From assembly GCA_033764075.1 (NCBI GenBank), contig JANRJH010000001.1:1-64000 (forward strand): a stretch of DNA of 64,000 nt. Reading direction: 5' to 3'. Both the position numbers and the translations under genes were made by a program. Below are positions 17,501 through 24,068 of this stretch, one piece after another. Every line of letters begins with the position of its first letter. The stretch's first letter is position 1. The notes beneath the pieces are model-generated. The model saw only the letters and a list, made by a program, of their open reading frames with translations, was not told the origin of the DNA and made no database searches. The DNA comes from M3007 sp033764075 (GTDB lineage: Bacteria > Bacteroidota > Bacteroidia > Chitinophagales > Saprospiraceae).

Positions 17501-20120
17501 CGGGTCCCGACCAGTGGAACAATACGTCGGGCGACGCAGAACGGCCGTCAAGCAGCGCGGTACCGACCGCGCAAGTCAGCGTATCACCACTGGCACCGAT
17601 GTCAGGCCGGGTAGTGTCGGCGCCCACTGTAGCTACCGCCGATGCAAAGCAGCCATTGCCGGCAGTAGCCGTTGCCGTGTACATACCGGGCAGCGAAACG
17701 GAGTCGACCGGAGAAATGGATAGGAATCCGCCCGGCCCCGTCCAGGAGATCTGAACACCCGGTGTTCCGGAGATTCCGTTAATCTCGGTTTTTTGAACGG
17801 CGCAACTCAACGAACCTGCCGATACGGCAATATCCGGAACATCGAAATCGGCGTACAATTCGACGGATGCTTCGGCGGTACACCCGTTTGTTGCTGTGGC
17901 AACAACCGTGTACAGGCCGGCTGAGTCCACCACGGGGCTTGGCCCGGAAGCGGCAAATCCGCCGGGGCCGGTCCAGAAGAAAGTCGCCGCTCCGGAACTC
18001 ACCTCTGCCAGCGGTGTGCCGATGGGCATTGCACAACTCAGGGTGTCGCTCACCACCGACAGAACGGGCGGCGCTGTATCAACCTCAACCGTAACCGCCG
18101 CGCTGTTGGTGCAACCGCTGGGGTCAACGACCGTCACCGTGTAGATACCGGGAGAATCGATGGTTGGTTGGGAGAGGCTCGAGGTGAAGCCGTTGGGTCC
18201 GGCCCAGCTGTAAGCGATGGCAGTACTGGAAACCGCGCTCAGGTTGATCAATGGGACATTGCAGGTGATTTGGCCCGGAGGCGCCACGGTCAGGTCTGGC
18301 GGTGTGTAATTGATGGGAATGTCGAGTAGCGTTGATGCGGTGCAACCATTGGTCAGGTTGGTGACGGTCACACCGTATAATCCGGGCTCGTAGACCAGGG
18401 TATCGGCAACATTCGCTGTGAATCCGCCCGGACCGCTCCAAAGAAAAGAGGCAGGAAAGTTGCCCGTCGACGCGTGAATGGCTGCCGGATCCGGGCCGCA
18501 GTCCAGTGTATCGGCGCTCACGGTGACGACTGGGGCCAGCGTATCCGACAGCACCAACACCGTATCGGTGGCCGAGCATCCGCCGGGGCTGGTGACGGTT
18601 ACAAAATACGTTCCCGCGGCATTGGTCAATGGATTGGGGATGCCGGCGCTGAAATTTCCGGGGCCTGACCACTGAAAAGCCGGATTGAGCGCATTACTTA
18701 CAGCGTTGAGTTGTGCCGTAGCCCCGCCGCAGCCTGTTGAACCCGTGGAGAAGGCAGTCAGGACCGGAGGCGTACTATCAAGCACCACCCACGCGCTGTC
18801 CACGGCGATACAACTCAAGCCAAACTGATTCAAACGCACTGCCAGGTAGTACAAACCCGGTTGGGAGACCACCAGGGAGTCGCCCGTCCCAATATTCTTG
18901 CCTGTGGAATCCTGCCAGACCTTTATGCCGCCAGGTTGCTGGGCAGAATACAGGGTGACCGATGTATCATTGCACGACAGGGTGTCGCCCGGAAGAATGT
19001 CTGCCTTCAAATTGGCTTCAATTACCGTAAAATATATTATTGAATCGCAGTCTTTTATGGTAGAAAGGTTCATTATGTACGATCCTGGAAAGCAGAATTG
19101 CTCATTCCCTACTTCTATACAATCGCCCGGACAGACATACTGAGCCGGGAGATTCGTGATGGCGGGGGGGAGTACGGTGACATTAATTTTTACCAGTGAA
19201 TCGCATCCGTAATAGGATGGAAATAATTTTTGGTAGGTATTCGAACCTGGGTTAGGGTTAATCGGGGCATCCCAGGGCAGTACATAGTTTCCGGCATCCT
19301 CTGCACACAGTACCTCCTGGGGTAGGATGGTTTCGGGGATATTGGCAACATTGACCACCAGACATTGTGTATTACCGACGAAACAGGGGCTCTCCGGCCG
19401 TACGCATATCTGGGCTGCCCCGGTAACCGGAGCAAACGTGATGTCGGCACACCGGCCATCCGGTGCCGGTAGCACAACGATTGGTCCGGCAACGCCATTC
19501 ACCTTGAACCCGGGTGGTACCGTCCAAACGTACTTGTCTACATAGGGTACTTCCTCCAGACAGTATTGAACGGTTCCTTTCGGGCATGCTTCCGTCGGCC
19601 CTTCCAAAGGCGAGATGTTGTTTATGGGGGGAGCTTGTATGGCCGACAAAGGTTCCACGCTGAACTCAATGTCGCAAATGGCGCCAGAGCAGCCATCGAT
19701 AACCACGTAGTAAATGCCGGGCGTTAACCCCGTTGCCGTCGTAGACACCGGTCCGCCATTGCAACCGTAGTCTAAAAACAGACAGGGTCCGTCGCAAGCA
19801 CCATAAACAGCGATTTGTATGCCGCCCGGCAGGTCGCAGTTGGATGAAATGGCCGAAAACGTGACCGTGGGTTCGCTGACAAAAAAAGCAAACCACATGT
19901 TGTTGTGCTGTCCAAGACAGTCGTTCTGCGGCGGATCGTTGGTAAATGACCCACTGTTGATAAAGAACGGGTTCTGGAAATCACAGGCAATACAAGCCGC
20001 CCTGCAATCATCAGAAGGACCAGTGCCGTTTGGGCACGGCGGTAAAGGCGGTGGGTTCACTTGAGCCATAGCTTGACAGGCAAGGACACAGGCAAACAGG
20101 AGAGTAGTCGTTCTAACCAT
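14511..20120 (-). CDS. Giant secreted adhesin with 15 Ig-like repeats and gliding-motility-type T9SS C-terminal domain
   Basis: The 1,869-residue protein has a signal peptide (MVRTTTLLFACVLACQAMAQ). A cysteine-rich N-terminal part of about 450 residues is followed by about 15 repeats of 75-80 residues, each with the pattern LxC ... WTGPGGF ... PGxYTVTVT ... NGCT and two cysteines. One SprB-like repeat follows (ITCFGYKDGLIAVDAVTGG). The end is a gliding-motility-associated C-terminal domain (YIPNVFLPDKNGVNDVL, FRVYNRWGALVFE, WDGRENGVPAGPGVFVYY) typical of type B T9SS sorting. It is therefore probably exported by T9SS to the cell surface or beyond. Long plus-strand frames inside it are shadows. 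Confidence 0.9.
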   Translation of the reverse strand: MVRTTTLLFACVLACQAMAQVNPPPLPPCPNGTGPSDDCRAACIACDFQNPFFINSGSFTNDPPQNDCLGQHNNMWFAFFVSEPTVTFSAISSNCDLPGGIQIAVYGACDGPCLFLDYGCNGGPVSTTATGLTPGIYYVVIDGCSGAICDIEFSVEPLSAIQAPPINNISPLEGPTEACPKGTVQYCLEEVPYVDKYVWTVPPGFKVNGVAGPIVVLPAPDGRCADITFAPVTGAAQICVRPESPCFVGNTQCLVVNVANIPETILPQEVLCAEDAGNYVLPWDAPINPNPGSNTYQKLFPSYYGCDSLVKINVTVLPPAITNLPAQYVCPGDCIEVGNEQFCFPGSYIMNLSTIKDCDSIIYFTVIEANLKADILPGDTLSCNDTSVTLYSAQQPGGIKVWQDSTGKNIGTGDSLVVSQPGLYYLAVRLNQFGLSCIAVDSAWVVLDSTPPVLTAFSTGSTGCGGATAQLNAVSNALNPAFQWSGPGNFSAGIPNPLTNAAGTYFVTVTSPGGCSATDTVLVLSDTLAPVVTVSADTLDCGPDPAAIHASTGNFPASFLWSGPGGFTANVADTLVYEPGLYGVTVTNLTNGCTASTLLDIPINYTPPDLTVAPPGQITCNVPLINLSAVSSTAIAYSWAGPNGFTSSLSQPTIDSPGIYTVTVVDPSGCTNSAAVTVEVDTAPPVLSVVSDTLSCAMPIGTPLAEVSSGAATFFWTGPGGFAASGPSPVVDSAGLYTVVATATNGCTAEASVELYADFDVPDIAVSAGSLSCAVQKTEINGISGTPGVQISWTGPGGFLSISPVDSVSLPGMYTATATAGNGCFASAVATVGADTTRPDIGASGDTLTCAVGTALLDGRSASPDVLFHWSGPGNFDAPVEDIFVAVPGLYTLMVTDPANGCTATTAQMIVQDTAAPPLGASAGVLTCLATAAILQGSSSVGGLQWLWTGPGGFSSNDQQAQTNAAGQYILMVTNPVNGCTNSAAVSVLEDLAEPPVNIVGGGTLTCANPVISLSGNSGSAQTNLLWTDPQGVTASTTDIGAQIPGTYVLTATGLNGCTGTTSIDISQDTVPPTVSAAGDTLDCFSGQAFLTGQSQTPGVTWWWTGPGNFSSNQQNTQTAVAGQYTLTVQAPNGCETSVTVVVGENDSLPDVALSGAATLSCLLPSLILTATISSNASGQWSTGETTTELTVSTPGTYAFTAQGPNGCINTASVVIVQDAAPPQNVMASGGTLDCNTPVTFLNGSADSPNATWNWTGPGGFSSSVQNPTDVTAPGLYTLTVVNNGNGCSAGTTIFVTADFTPPDVSATADTLTCVVSQVQILTATASGNLAYRWVGPAGFQSVEESPWVGHPGSYTVVATASNGCTETFSLEVEQNIDPPGAIAAGDTLRCDSPTGTLVGSSPTAGIVYGWSGPGSFQTAEQNPGVMQPGVYTLTVTGPNGCTSIAQATVLSDSIPPTVSANGGTLTCERPSVIVNVVVSGAAGLIWSGPGNFQSTLPAPTVSLPGTYTVLASGGNGCTATATAMVMIDTTAPVFSIASPEVIDCNTDQVTLSASVQSPQQYTVQWSTTSGHFTGGVNNLQAGADQPGTYMLQVTNLVNGCSASKSIQVLQNPDIPLALLLKYQHITCFGYKDGLIAVDAVTGGTPPLLFSLDGSAFGPSASFTNLAPGAHTVRLLDAAGCELEATAVLQEPNPLLVSLGPDTLIELGYGITLPVLSAVNEPQRVVDFSTRPFVVQADTLVYPLQSFLYNLWVRDDNNCAATDERFIRVSRNRHVYIPNVFLPDKNGVNDVLTVYGGPDVRQVKAFRVYNRWGALVFEALSFAPNDESMGWDGRENGVPAGPGVFVYYAEIEFIDGETEVFKGDVSIVR

Positions 20121-20145
20121 ATCAAATTTGGGAATAATACCAAAA

Positions 20146-20153
20146 CAAAGGTA
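20146..20153 (-). promoter_or_regulatory. Putative -7 promoter box TACCTTTG for the adhesin
   Basis: The minus strand reads TACCTTTG 25 bases upstream of the adhesin ATG, in an AT-rich stretch. It is an exact TAnnTTTG match. Confidence 0.6.
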
Positions 20154-20235
20154 CCTATTTCAATTATTTTTAGTAATAAAATAATAATACACTTCTGACC
20201 TTTTGACCAATACAGGCATTTTAAAAACAGCGTAA

Positions 20236-20270
20236 ACCGCGGAGGGGCGGTTATCGCTGCCCTCCGCGGT
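20236..20270 (-). terminator. Hairpin downstream of the cytochrome gene
   Basis: ACCGCGGAGGG (20236-20246) pairs exactly with CCCTCCGCGGT (20260-20270) around a 13-base loop. It lies 11 bases past the cytochrome stop on the minus strand and ahead of the adhesin promoter. The stem is close to the AACCGCAGAGGGG repeat at 608-633, so it may be a member of the same dispersed family acting as a terminator. Confidence 0.55.
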
Positions 20271-20281
20271 CCATAAAAACA

Positions 20282-20869
20282 TCAAAACATCACCGGCTGC
20301 GGCACCACATTCGCAATCGGTTTGACCGATTTGAGGTAAGCGAATACCGCCTTGAGGTCTTCGTCGTTCAGGTTTCGGTAACTGGGCCAGGGCATGGGCG
20401 GTAACATGGGCCGGGTGCCGTCCATGCCTTTACTTTTGCCTTCGCGCATGGCCTTGATAAACTGCGCCTCCGTCCAGGCGCCGATGCCCGTATCATCGGG
20501 GGTCAGGTTAGCGGCATAAGACACGCCCCAGGGTCCGGCGGCGGCCGTCATGCCCGGGCTGAAGACTGCCACTTTTTGCTCGGCGATCATGGCTTTTTTG
20601 TCGTCGAAAGCAAATGCCTCTGCGGTCGGGTGCCCCATGAACCGGCGCTCCGGATCGGGTGCCGGGCCTTGGGGCGTCATGGTTTTGGGCGTGTGACAAT
20701 CGTCGCATCCCAAGGCGTTTACCAGATATGCACCGCGCTGTACCGGCGACTCGGTCGCCTGGGCAGGCTGCGCGTCGGTATGTTCATGAGCGGCCGGTTG
20801 CTCCTGGCAACGGGTGAGGGTGAAAAGGGCTGCGATCATCAGGGCAGCCAAAACAGGGTACGTTTTCAT
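20282..20869 (-). CDS. Lipoprotein c-type cytochrome
   Basis: A 195-residue protein with a probable lipoprotein signal (LFTLTRC, C21), a histidine-containing linker (HEHTDAQPAQA) and a single heme-binding CDDCH motif (C55, C58, H59). The later RPMLPPMPWPSYRNLNDEDLKAVFAYLKS segment supplies candidate methionine axial ligands and the family's C-terminal helix. It probably carries electrons in the periplasm. It lies 17 bases downstream of the small lipoprotein gene, likely in one transcript. Confidence 0.85.
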   Translation of the reverse strand: MKTYPVLAALMIAALFTLTRCQEQPAAHEHTDAQPAQATESPVQRGAYLVNALGCDDCHTPKTMTPQGPAPDPERRFMGHPTAEAFAFDDKKAMIAEQKVAVFSPGMTAAAGPWGVSYAANLTPDDTGIGAWTEAQFIKAMREGKSKGMDGTRPMLPPMPWPSYRNLNDEDLKAVFAYLKSVKPIANVVPQPVMF

Positions 20870-20886
20870 AAAAAAGGTTTGGTTGT

Positions 20887-21345
20887 TTATTTTTGAGAAA
20901 GCGTGATTGCCGTGTCTTCACCGTTGTAAGTGCCGGAAAATCGGATTAGCTGTTCGGTCGTATCCAAGGCATAACGAAAAGCAAATGTTTTCTGGAGTGT
21001 GGTGGAAAAATGCACTTCACGCGCCAAGGTGTCCACGTGAAAATCACCCTCCTGGTAGTCCGCGCCACCGTCGGTGAACAACGTTTCCCAAACAAAATGA
21101 CCTTTTCCGTTGGTGTAGGTGCCAAAGGAAAAAGATTCGGACGACACTACAGCAGGTATGGCCTCCACTCCCTCAATCCGGTGGGATTCAGACTGCCAAT
21201 GAGCGTGCTGTTGAAGTACGGCTATGAGGTTACTCGTGTTGGAAACATCCGTTGGTTTTTCATTCTCGTCCTTCTGACATGCCACAACAGCAAACAAAAG
21301 AAGAACAAAAATAGCAGATGCTGCAAATGAAAAAAGCGTTTTCAT
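20887..21345 (-). CDS. Small lipoprotein of unknown function
   Basis: A 152-residue protein with signal and lipobox FAVVAC near residue 22. The mature part is mostly beta-like (SFSFGTYTNGKGHFVWETL, VDTLAREVHFSTTLQKTFAF, LIRFSGTYNGEDTAITL), which may be a lipocalin-like fold, but no clear family motif is seen. It is probably co-transcribed with the cytochrome gene downstream, 17 bases away. Confidence 0.65.
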   Translation of the reverse strand: MKTLFSFAASAIFVLLLFAVVACQKDENEKPTDVSNTSNLIAVLQQHAHWQSESHRIEGVEAIPAVVSSESFSFGTYTNGKGHFVWETLFTDGGADYQEGDFHVDTLAREVHFSTTLQKTFAFRYALDTTEQLIRFSGTYNGEDTAITLSQK

Positions 21346-21489
21346 GTGTAAATTAAAAATTTTTTTGTGAAAGAATGCATGTGTTCAAAGCAACCCATCC
21401 GGCCCGCCCGTGCACAGGAGGGCAAGACAATGCCGTTACGACTTTGCCGAGCAGATGGGTGCGTTGAAAAATGAAAATGCCGCTTGAGG

Positions 21490-22338
21490 TTAGGTCGCTA
21501 CCGCGTAGGGCGTCCCATCTTGGGGGCGATAGCGTGACAGAAAGGCTTGGGGGTTGAGCCCGGTAAACTGCCTGAATTCCCTGATCAGGTGCGACTGGTC
21601 TGTGTACCCAAATGCGTAGGTAGCGGACGTCCAGTTTGCGGTCGGGTTGTTTTGCAGGTAATAACAGGCGCTGTTGAACCGGATAATCCGGCCATACAGC
21701 TTGGGACCAACACCAATTTTATCCAGGAATGCGCGTTGCAACTGTCTCTCGCCGACAAAAACTTTTTCGCAAAGCTGTTCGACTGTCTGCGCCCCGGTTT
21801 CCCGCCGAATGTACCGTATCGCTTCCGTCAGGTAGGTGCTATGCTTGTCTTCGTTGATTTTTATTCTTTGCCTTAAAAATCCAAACACTATGCCCGCCAG
21901 TACATCCTGATCAGGCGCCGAATCTTCCAATTTTTTGATCAGATCCAGCATATCCGGTCCCAAGATATTCGACACTTCGACATACCGGTTGGAAAGCTCT
22001 CCAACCGAAATGCCAAACAGGTCGTGTATGCCTTCGGGCTTGAGCATGAGGCCCATCAGCCTGGCCGTTCCGGGCACCCGCCAATGCACCTTTTCTGTGT
22101 ACACACCGGTAAAAAAATGTTTTGGCATAAGCGTCCATGGCGCATTCTCGTCGTCACCGAAACGCACTTCCTCTTGCATATCATCCAGATGGAGGATCAA
22201 CTCACAATTGCCGGAAGGAAGGCAGGTGTTCACGGCGGACCATACATCCGGACTTCCCTGGTGCACACAAAACCACAACTGGTGCACGTAGGGTTGCAGA
22301 TCAACCGGGACTGGAACGGACTGGGTTGCAAAATTCAT
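21490..22338 (-). CDS. AraC-family transcriptional regulator
   Basis: A 282-residue regulator. The N-terminal sensory part (VPVDLQPYVHQLWFC, LPSGNCELILHL) is of the DUF6597-like type often found in AraC proteins that start with a PxxLxxYV motif. The C-terminal 90 residues carry the two helix-turn-helix units: AQTVEQLCEKVFVGERQLQRAFLDKIGVGPKLY and the TSATYAFGYTDQSHLIREFRQFTGLNPQAF signature. The target is unknown; the nearest candidates are the divergent amidohydrolase and the downstream lipoprotein/cytochrome pair. A near-consensus -7 box (CATCTTTG on the minus strand) lies about 30 bases upstream. Confidence 0.9.
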   Translation of the reverse strand: MNFATQSVPVPVDLQPYVHQLWFCVHQGSPDVWSAVNTCLPSGNCELILHLDDMQEEVRFGDDENAPWTLMPKHFFTGVYTEKVHWRVPGTARLMGLMLKPEGIHDLFGISVGELSNRYVEVSNILGPDMLDLIKKLEDSAPDQDVLAGIVFGFLRQRIKINEDKHSTYLTEAIRYIRRETGAQTVEQLCEKVFVGERQLQRAFLDKIGVGPKLYGRIIRFNSACYYLQNNPTANWTSATYAFGYTDQSHLIREFRQFTGLNPQAFLSRYRPQDGTPYAVAT

Positions 22339-22446
22339 TTTTCAAAACTTGTTACAATTCACAGGACAAAGATGCGGGTCTGAATTTTCAATGCGATTGT
22401 AAAAAAGCGACATTTTTCTGAATATTTGACCTTAACCTGTTCACCT

Positions 22447-23634
22447 ATGCTTGCACCTGCCGATTTTCATTCCCTGGCCGAACAATTCCAAGCCGATGCC
22501 GTAACCATCCGGCGCCACCTGCACGCACATCCGGAATTATCGTTTGAAGAACATGAAACAGCGATGTTTATCGCAAAAACCCTGAAAAACTGGGATATTC
22601 CACACCAGACAGGGGTTTCCGGTACCGGTATCGTCGTGTTGTTGAAGGGGAAAAATCCGGACAGCAGAACGGTGGCTTTGCGCGCCGACATGGACGCGCT
22701 GCCCATCCTTGAAAAAAACAACGTGCCCTACAAAAGCCAAAACGATGGTGTGATGCACGCTTGCGGGCACGACGTGCACACCACCTGCCTGCTCACGGCC
22801 CTGCGCATCCTGAATGCCTCGCGCGATCGGTGGTCGGGCACCGTCAAGGCACTGTTCCAGCCCGGCGAGGAAAAACTGCCCGGCGGCGCCAGCCTGATGA
22901 TCGCCGAGGGCGTACTCGACAACCCGCGTCCGGAAGCGATCCTCGGCCAACATGTGCACCCTCCCCTGCGCGCCGGCGTGGTCGGATTTCGCGAGGGCAT
23001 GTACATGGCCTCCACCGATGAAGTATATATTACGGTGCACGGACGGGGCGGACACGGCGCACTGCCCAACACCACCATTGATCCGGTGGCCATTTCGGCG
23101 CAGTTGATCACCGCCCTGCAACAACTGGTGAGCAGGCAAGCCGACCCCGGTACGCCCTCCGTGCTCAGTTTCGGAAAAATATACTCCGACGGCGGCGCCA
23201 CCAACGTGATTCCCAACACGGTGCACCTGGAAGGTACCTTCCGCACACACGATGAAAACTGGCGGAATGTCGCGCTCCGCCATGTGCAGCATATGGCCGA
23301 ATCCGTTTGCCGGGGAATGGGCGCTGATTGTACCGTGCGGATCGTTTCGGGCTACCCCGCACTGCACAACCATGAGACCCTCACCCGGAAAGCCCGCACC
23401 GCCGCAGAAACATACCTGGGAAGAGAGAATGTCGTGGAACTGCCCATCCGGATGACGGGGGAAGACTTTGCCTACTATTCCCGGCAAATACCCGCCTGTT
23501 TTTACCGGCTCGGTACCGGGAACCCGGAAAGAGGAGTCACCTCGCCGGTGCATTCGGATACTTTCGACATTGATGAAGCAGCGCTGATTACCGGGGGAGG
23601 GTTGATGGCGTGGCTGGCAGTAATGACAGAATGA
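22447..23634 (+). CDS. M20D-family amidohydrolase (N-acyl-amino-acid hydrolase type)
   Basis: A 395-residue zinc peptidase-fold enzyme related to hippurate and indole-acetyl-amino-acid hydrolases. Metal-binding motifs are visible: CGHDVHT (C106, H108), the QPGEEKLPGGA loop, LGQHVHP and MTGEDFAYYS, with the dimerisation insert GRGGHGALPNTTIDPV. No signal peptide, so cytoplasmic. The ATG at 22447 is used; the frame extends to a TTG at 22426 but the added residues are not family-like and overlap a promoter-like AATATTTG. It is divergent from the AraC gene. Confidence 0.92.
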   Translation: MLAPADFHSLAEQFQADAVTIRRHLHAHPELSFEEHETAMFIAKTLKNWDIPHQTGVSGTGIVVLLKGKNPDSRTVALRADMDALPILEKNNVPYKSQNDGVMHACGHDVHTTCLLTALRILNASRDRWSGTVKALFQPGEEKLPGGASLMIAEGVLDNPRPEAILGQHVHPPLRAGVVGFREGMYMASTDEVYITVHGRGGHGALPNTTIDPVAISAQLITALQQLVSRQADPGTPSVLSFGKIYSDGGATNVIPNTVHLEGTFRTHDENWRNVALRHVQHMAESVCRGMGADCTVRIVSGYPALHNHETLTRKARTAAETYLGRENVVELPIRMTGEDFAYYSRQIPACFYRLGTGNPERGVTSPVHSDTFDIDEAALITGGGLMAWLAVMTE

Positions 23635-23771
23635 AAATCACCGCCCGGTATGACGATGGTTTATGCCCTGACATCGCTCTGAATCATACCTTTGGCAGCC
23701 AAGAGTTCTTTTTCAGCTGTTTTCAGCGCATTTCCTGTCCAAATTTTTACAAAGGATTCGCGAACAAGCCT

Positions 23772-23779
23772 TACCTTTG
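23772..23779 (+). promoter_or_regulatory. Putative -7 promoter box TACCTTTG for feoAB
   Basis: An exact TAnnTTTG match 63 bases upstream of the feoA ATG. The expected transcription start, about 5-7 bases downstream, falls inside the palindrome at 23785-23801. Confidence 0.65.
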
Positions 23780-23784
23780 TTCTG

Positions 23785-23801
23785 TTTAGATTTTGTCTAA
23801 A
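23785..23801. promoter_or_regulatory. Operator-like palindrome TTTAGA-N5-TCTAAA upstream of feoAB
   Basis: TTTAGATTTTGTCTAAA has perfect 6-bp arms around TTTTG, and overlaps the predicted transcription start. Its shape resembles DtxR/MntR-type metal-repressor boxes, which would fit an iron-uptake operon. A second short palindrome, AAACCGCGGTTT (23805-23816), lies in the leader. The regulator is inferred, not seen in this window. Confidence 0.6.
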
Positions 23802-23834
23802 TTTAAACCGCGGTTTTTTCTAAACTTCTGATTG

Positions 23835-24068
23835 ATGCATCGCCCACACCGCACCGTTCCTCAATTAAAAGCGCATGAATGCGCACGTGCGCTTGCCTTT
23901 TCCGATCCTGCTTTGGCTAGCAAACTCACTGCTATGGGCATATTGCCGGGTTCGAGTATCGAAATGATTCGCACTGCGCCTTTTGGCATGGCTTATTACA
24001 TCAAGGTGAACGGTGTGCGCCTGGCCCTCCGGGAAGAAGAAGCCGCGAATATTTTGCTCGAAGTATGA
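23835..24068 (+). CDS. feoA: Ferrous iron transport protein A (SH3-like)
   Basis: FeoA is a small SH3-fold partner needed for FeoB activity. The 77-residue product has the family core LKAHECARALAF, LASKLTAMGILPGSSIEMIRTAPFG and YYIKVNGVRLALREEEAANI. The ATG at 23835 is preferred over the adjacent TTG. Its stop overlaps the feoB start in ATGA, so the two are translationally coupled. The promoter box and palindrome just upstream suggest iron-responsive control. Confidence 0.93.
   Translation: MHRPHRTVPQLKAHECARALAFSDPALASKLTAMGILPGSSIEMIRTAPFGMAYYIKVNGVRLALREEEAANILLEV

Noticed and set aside
15484..18675. Several long plus-strand frames inside the adhesin gene
   Set aside because: They are the reverse of the repetitive Ig-like units and repeat the same words, as expected for shadows of a GC-rich repeated gene.
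21029..21045. parS-like CCACGTGAAAA
   Set aside because: Only the CACGTG core and a few flanking bases match; it is inside a lipoprotein gene and is not a palindrome.
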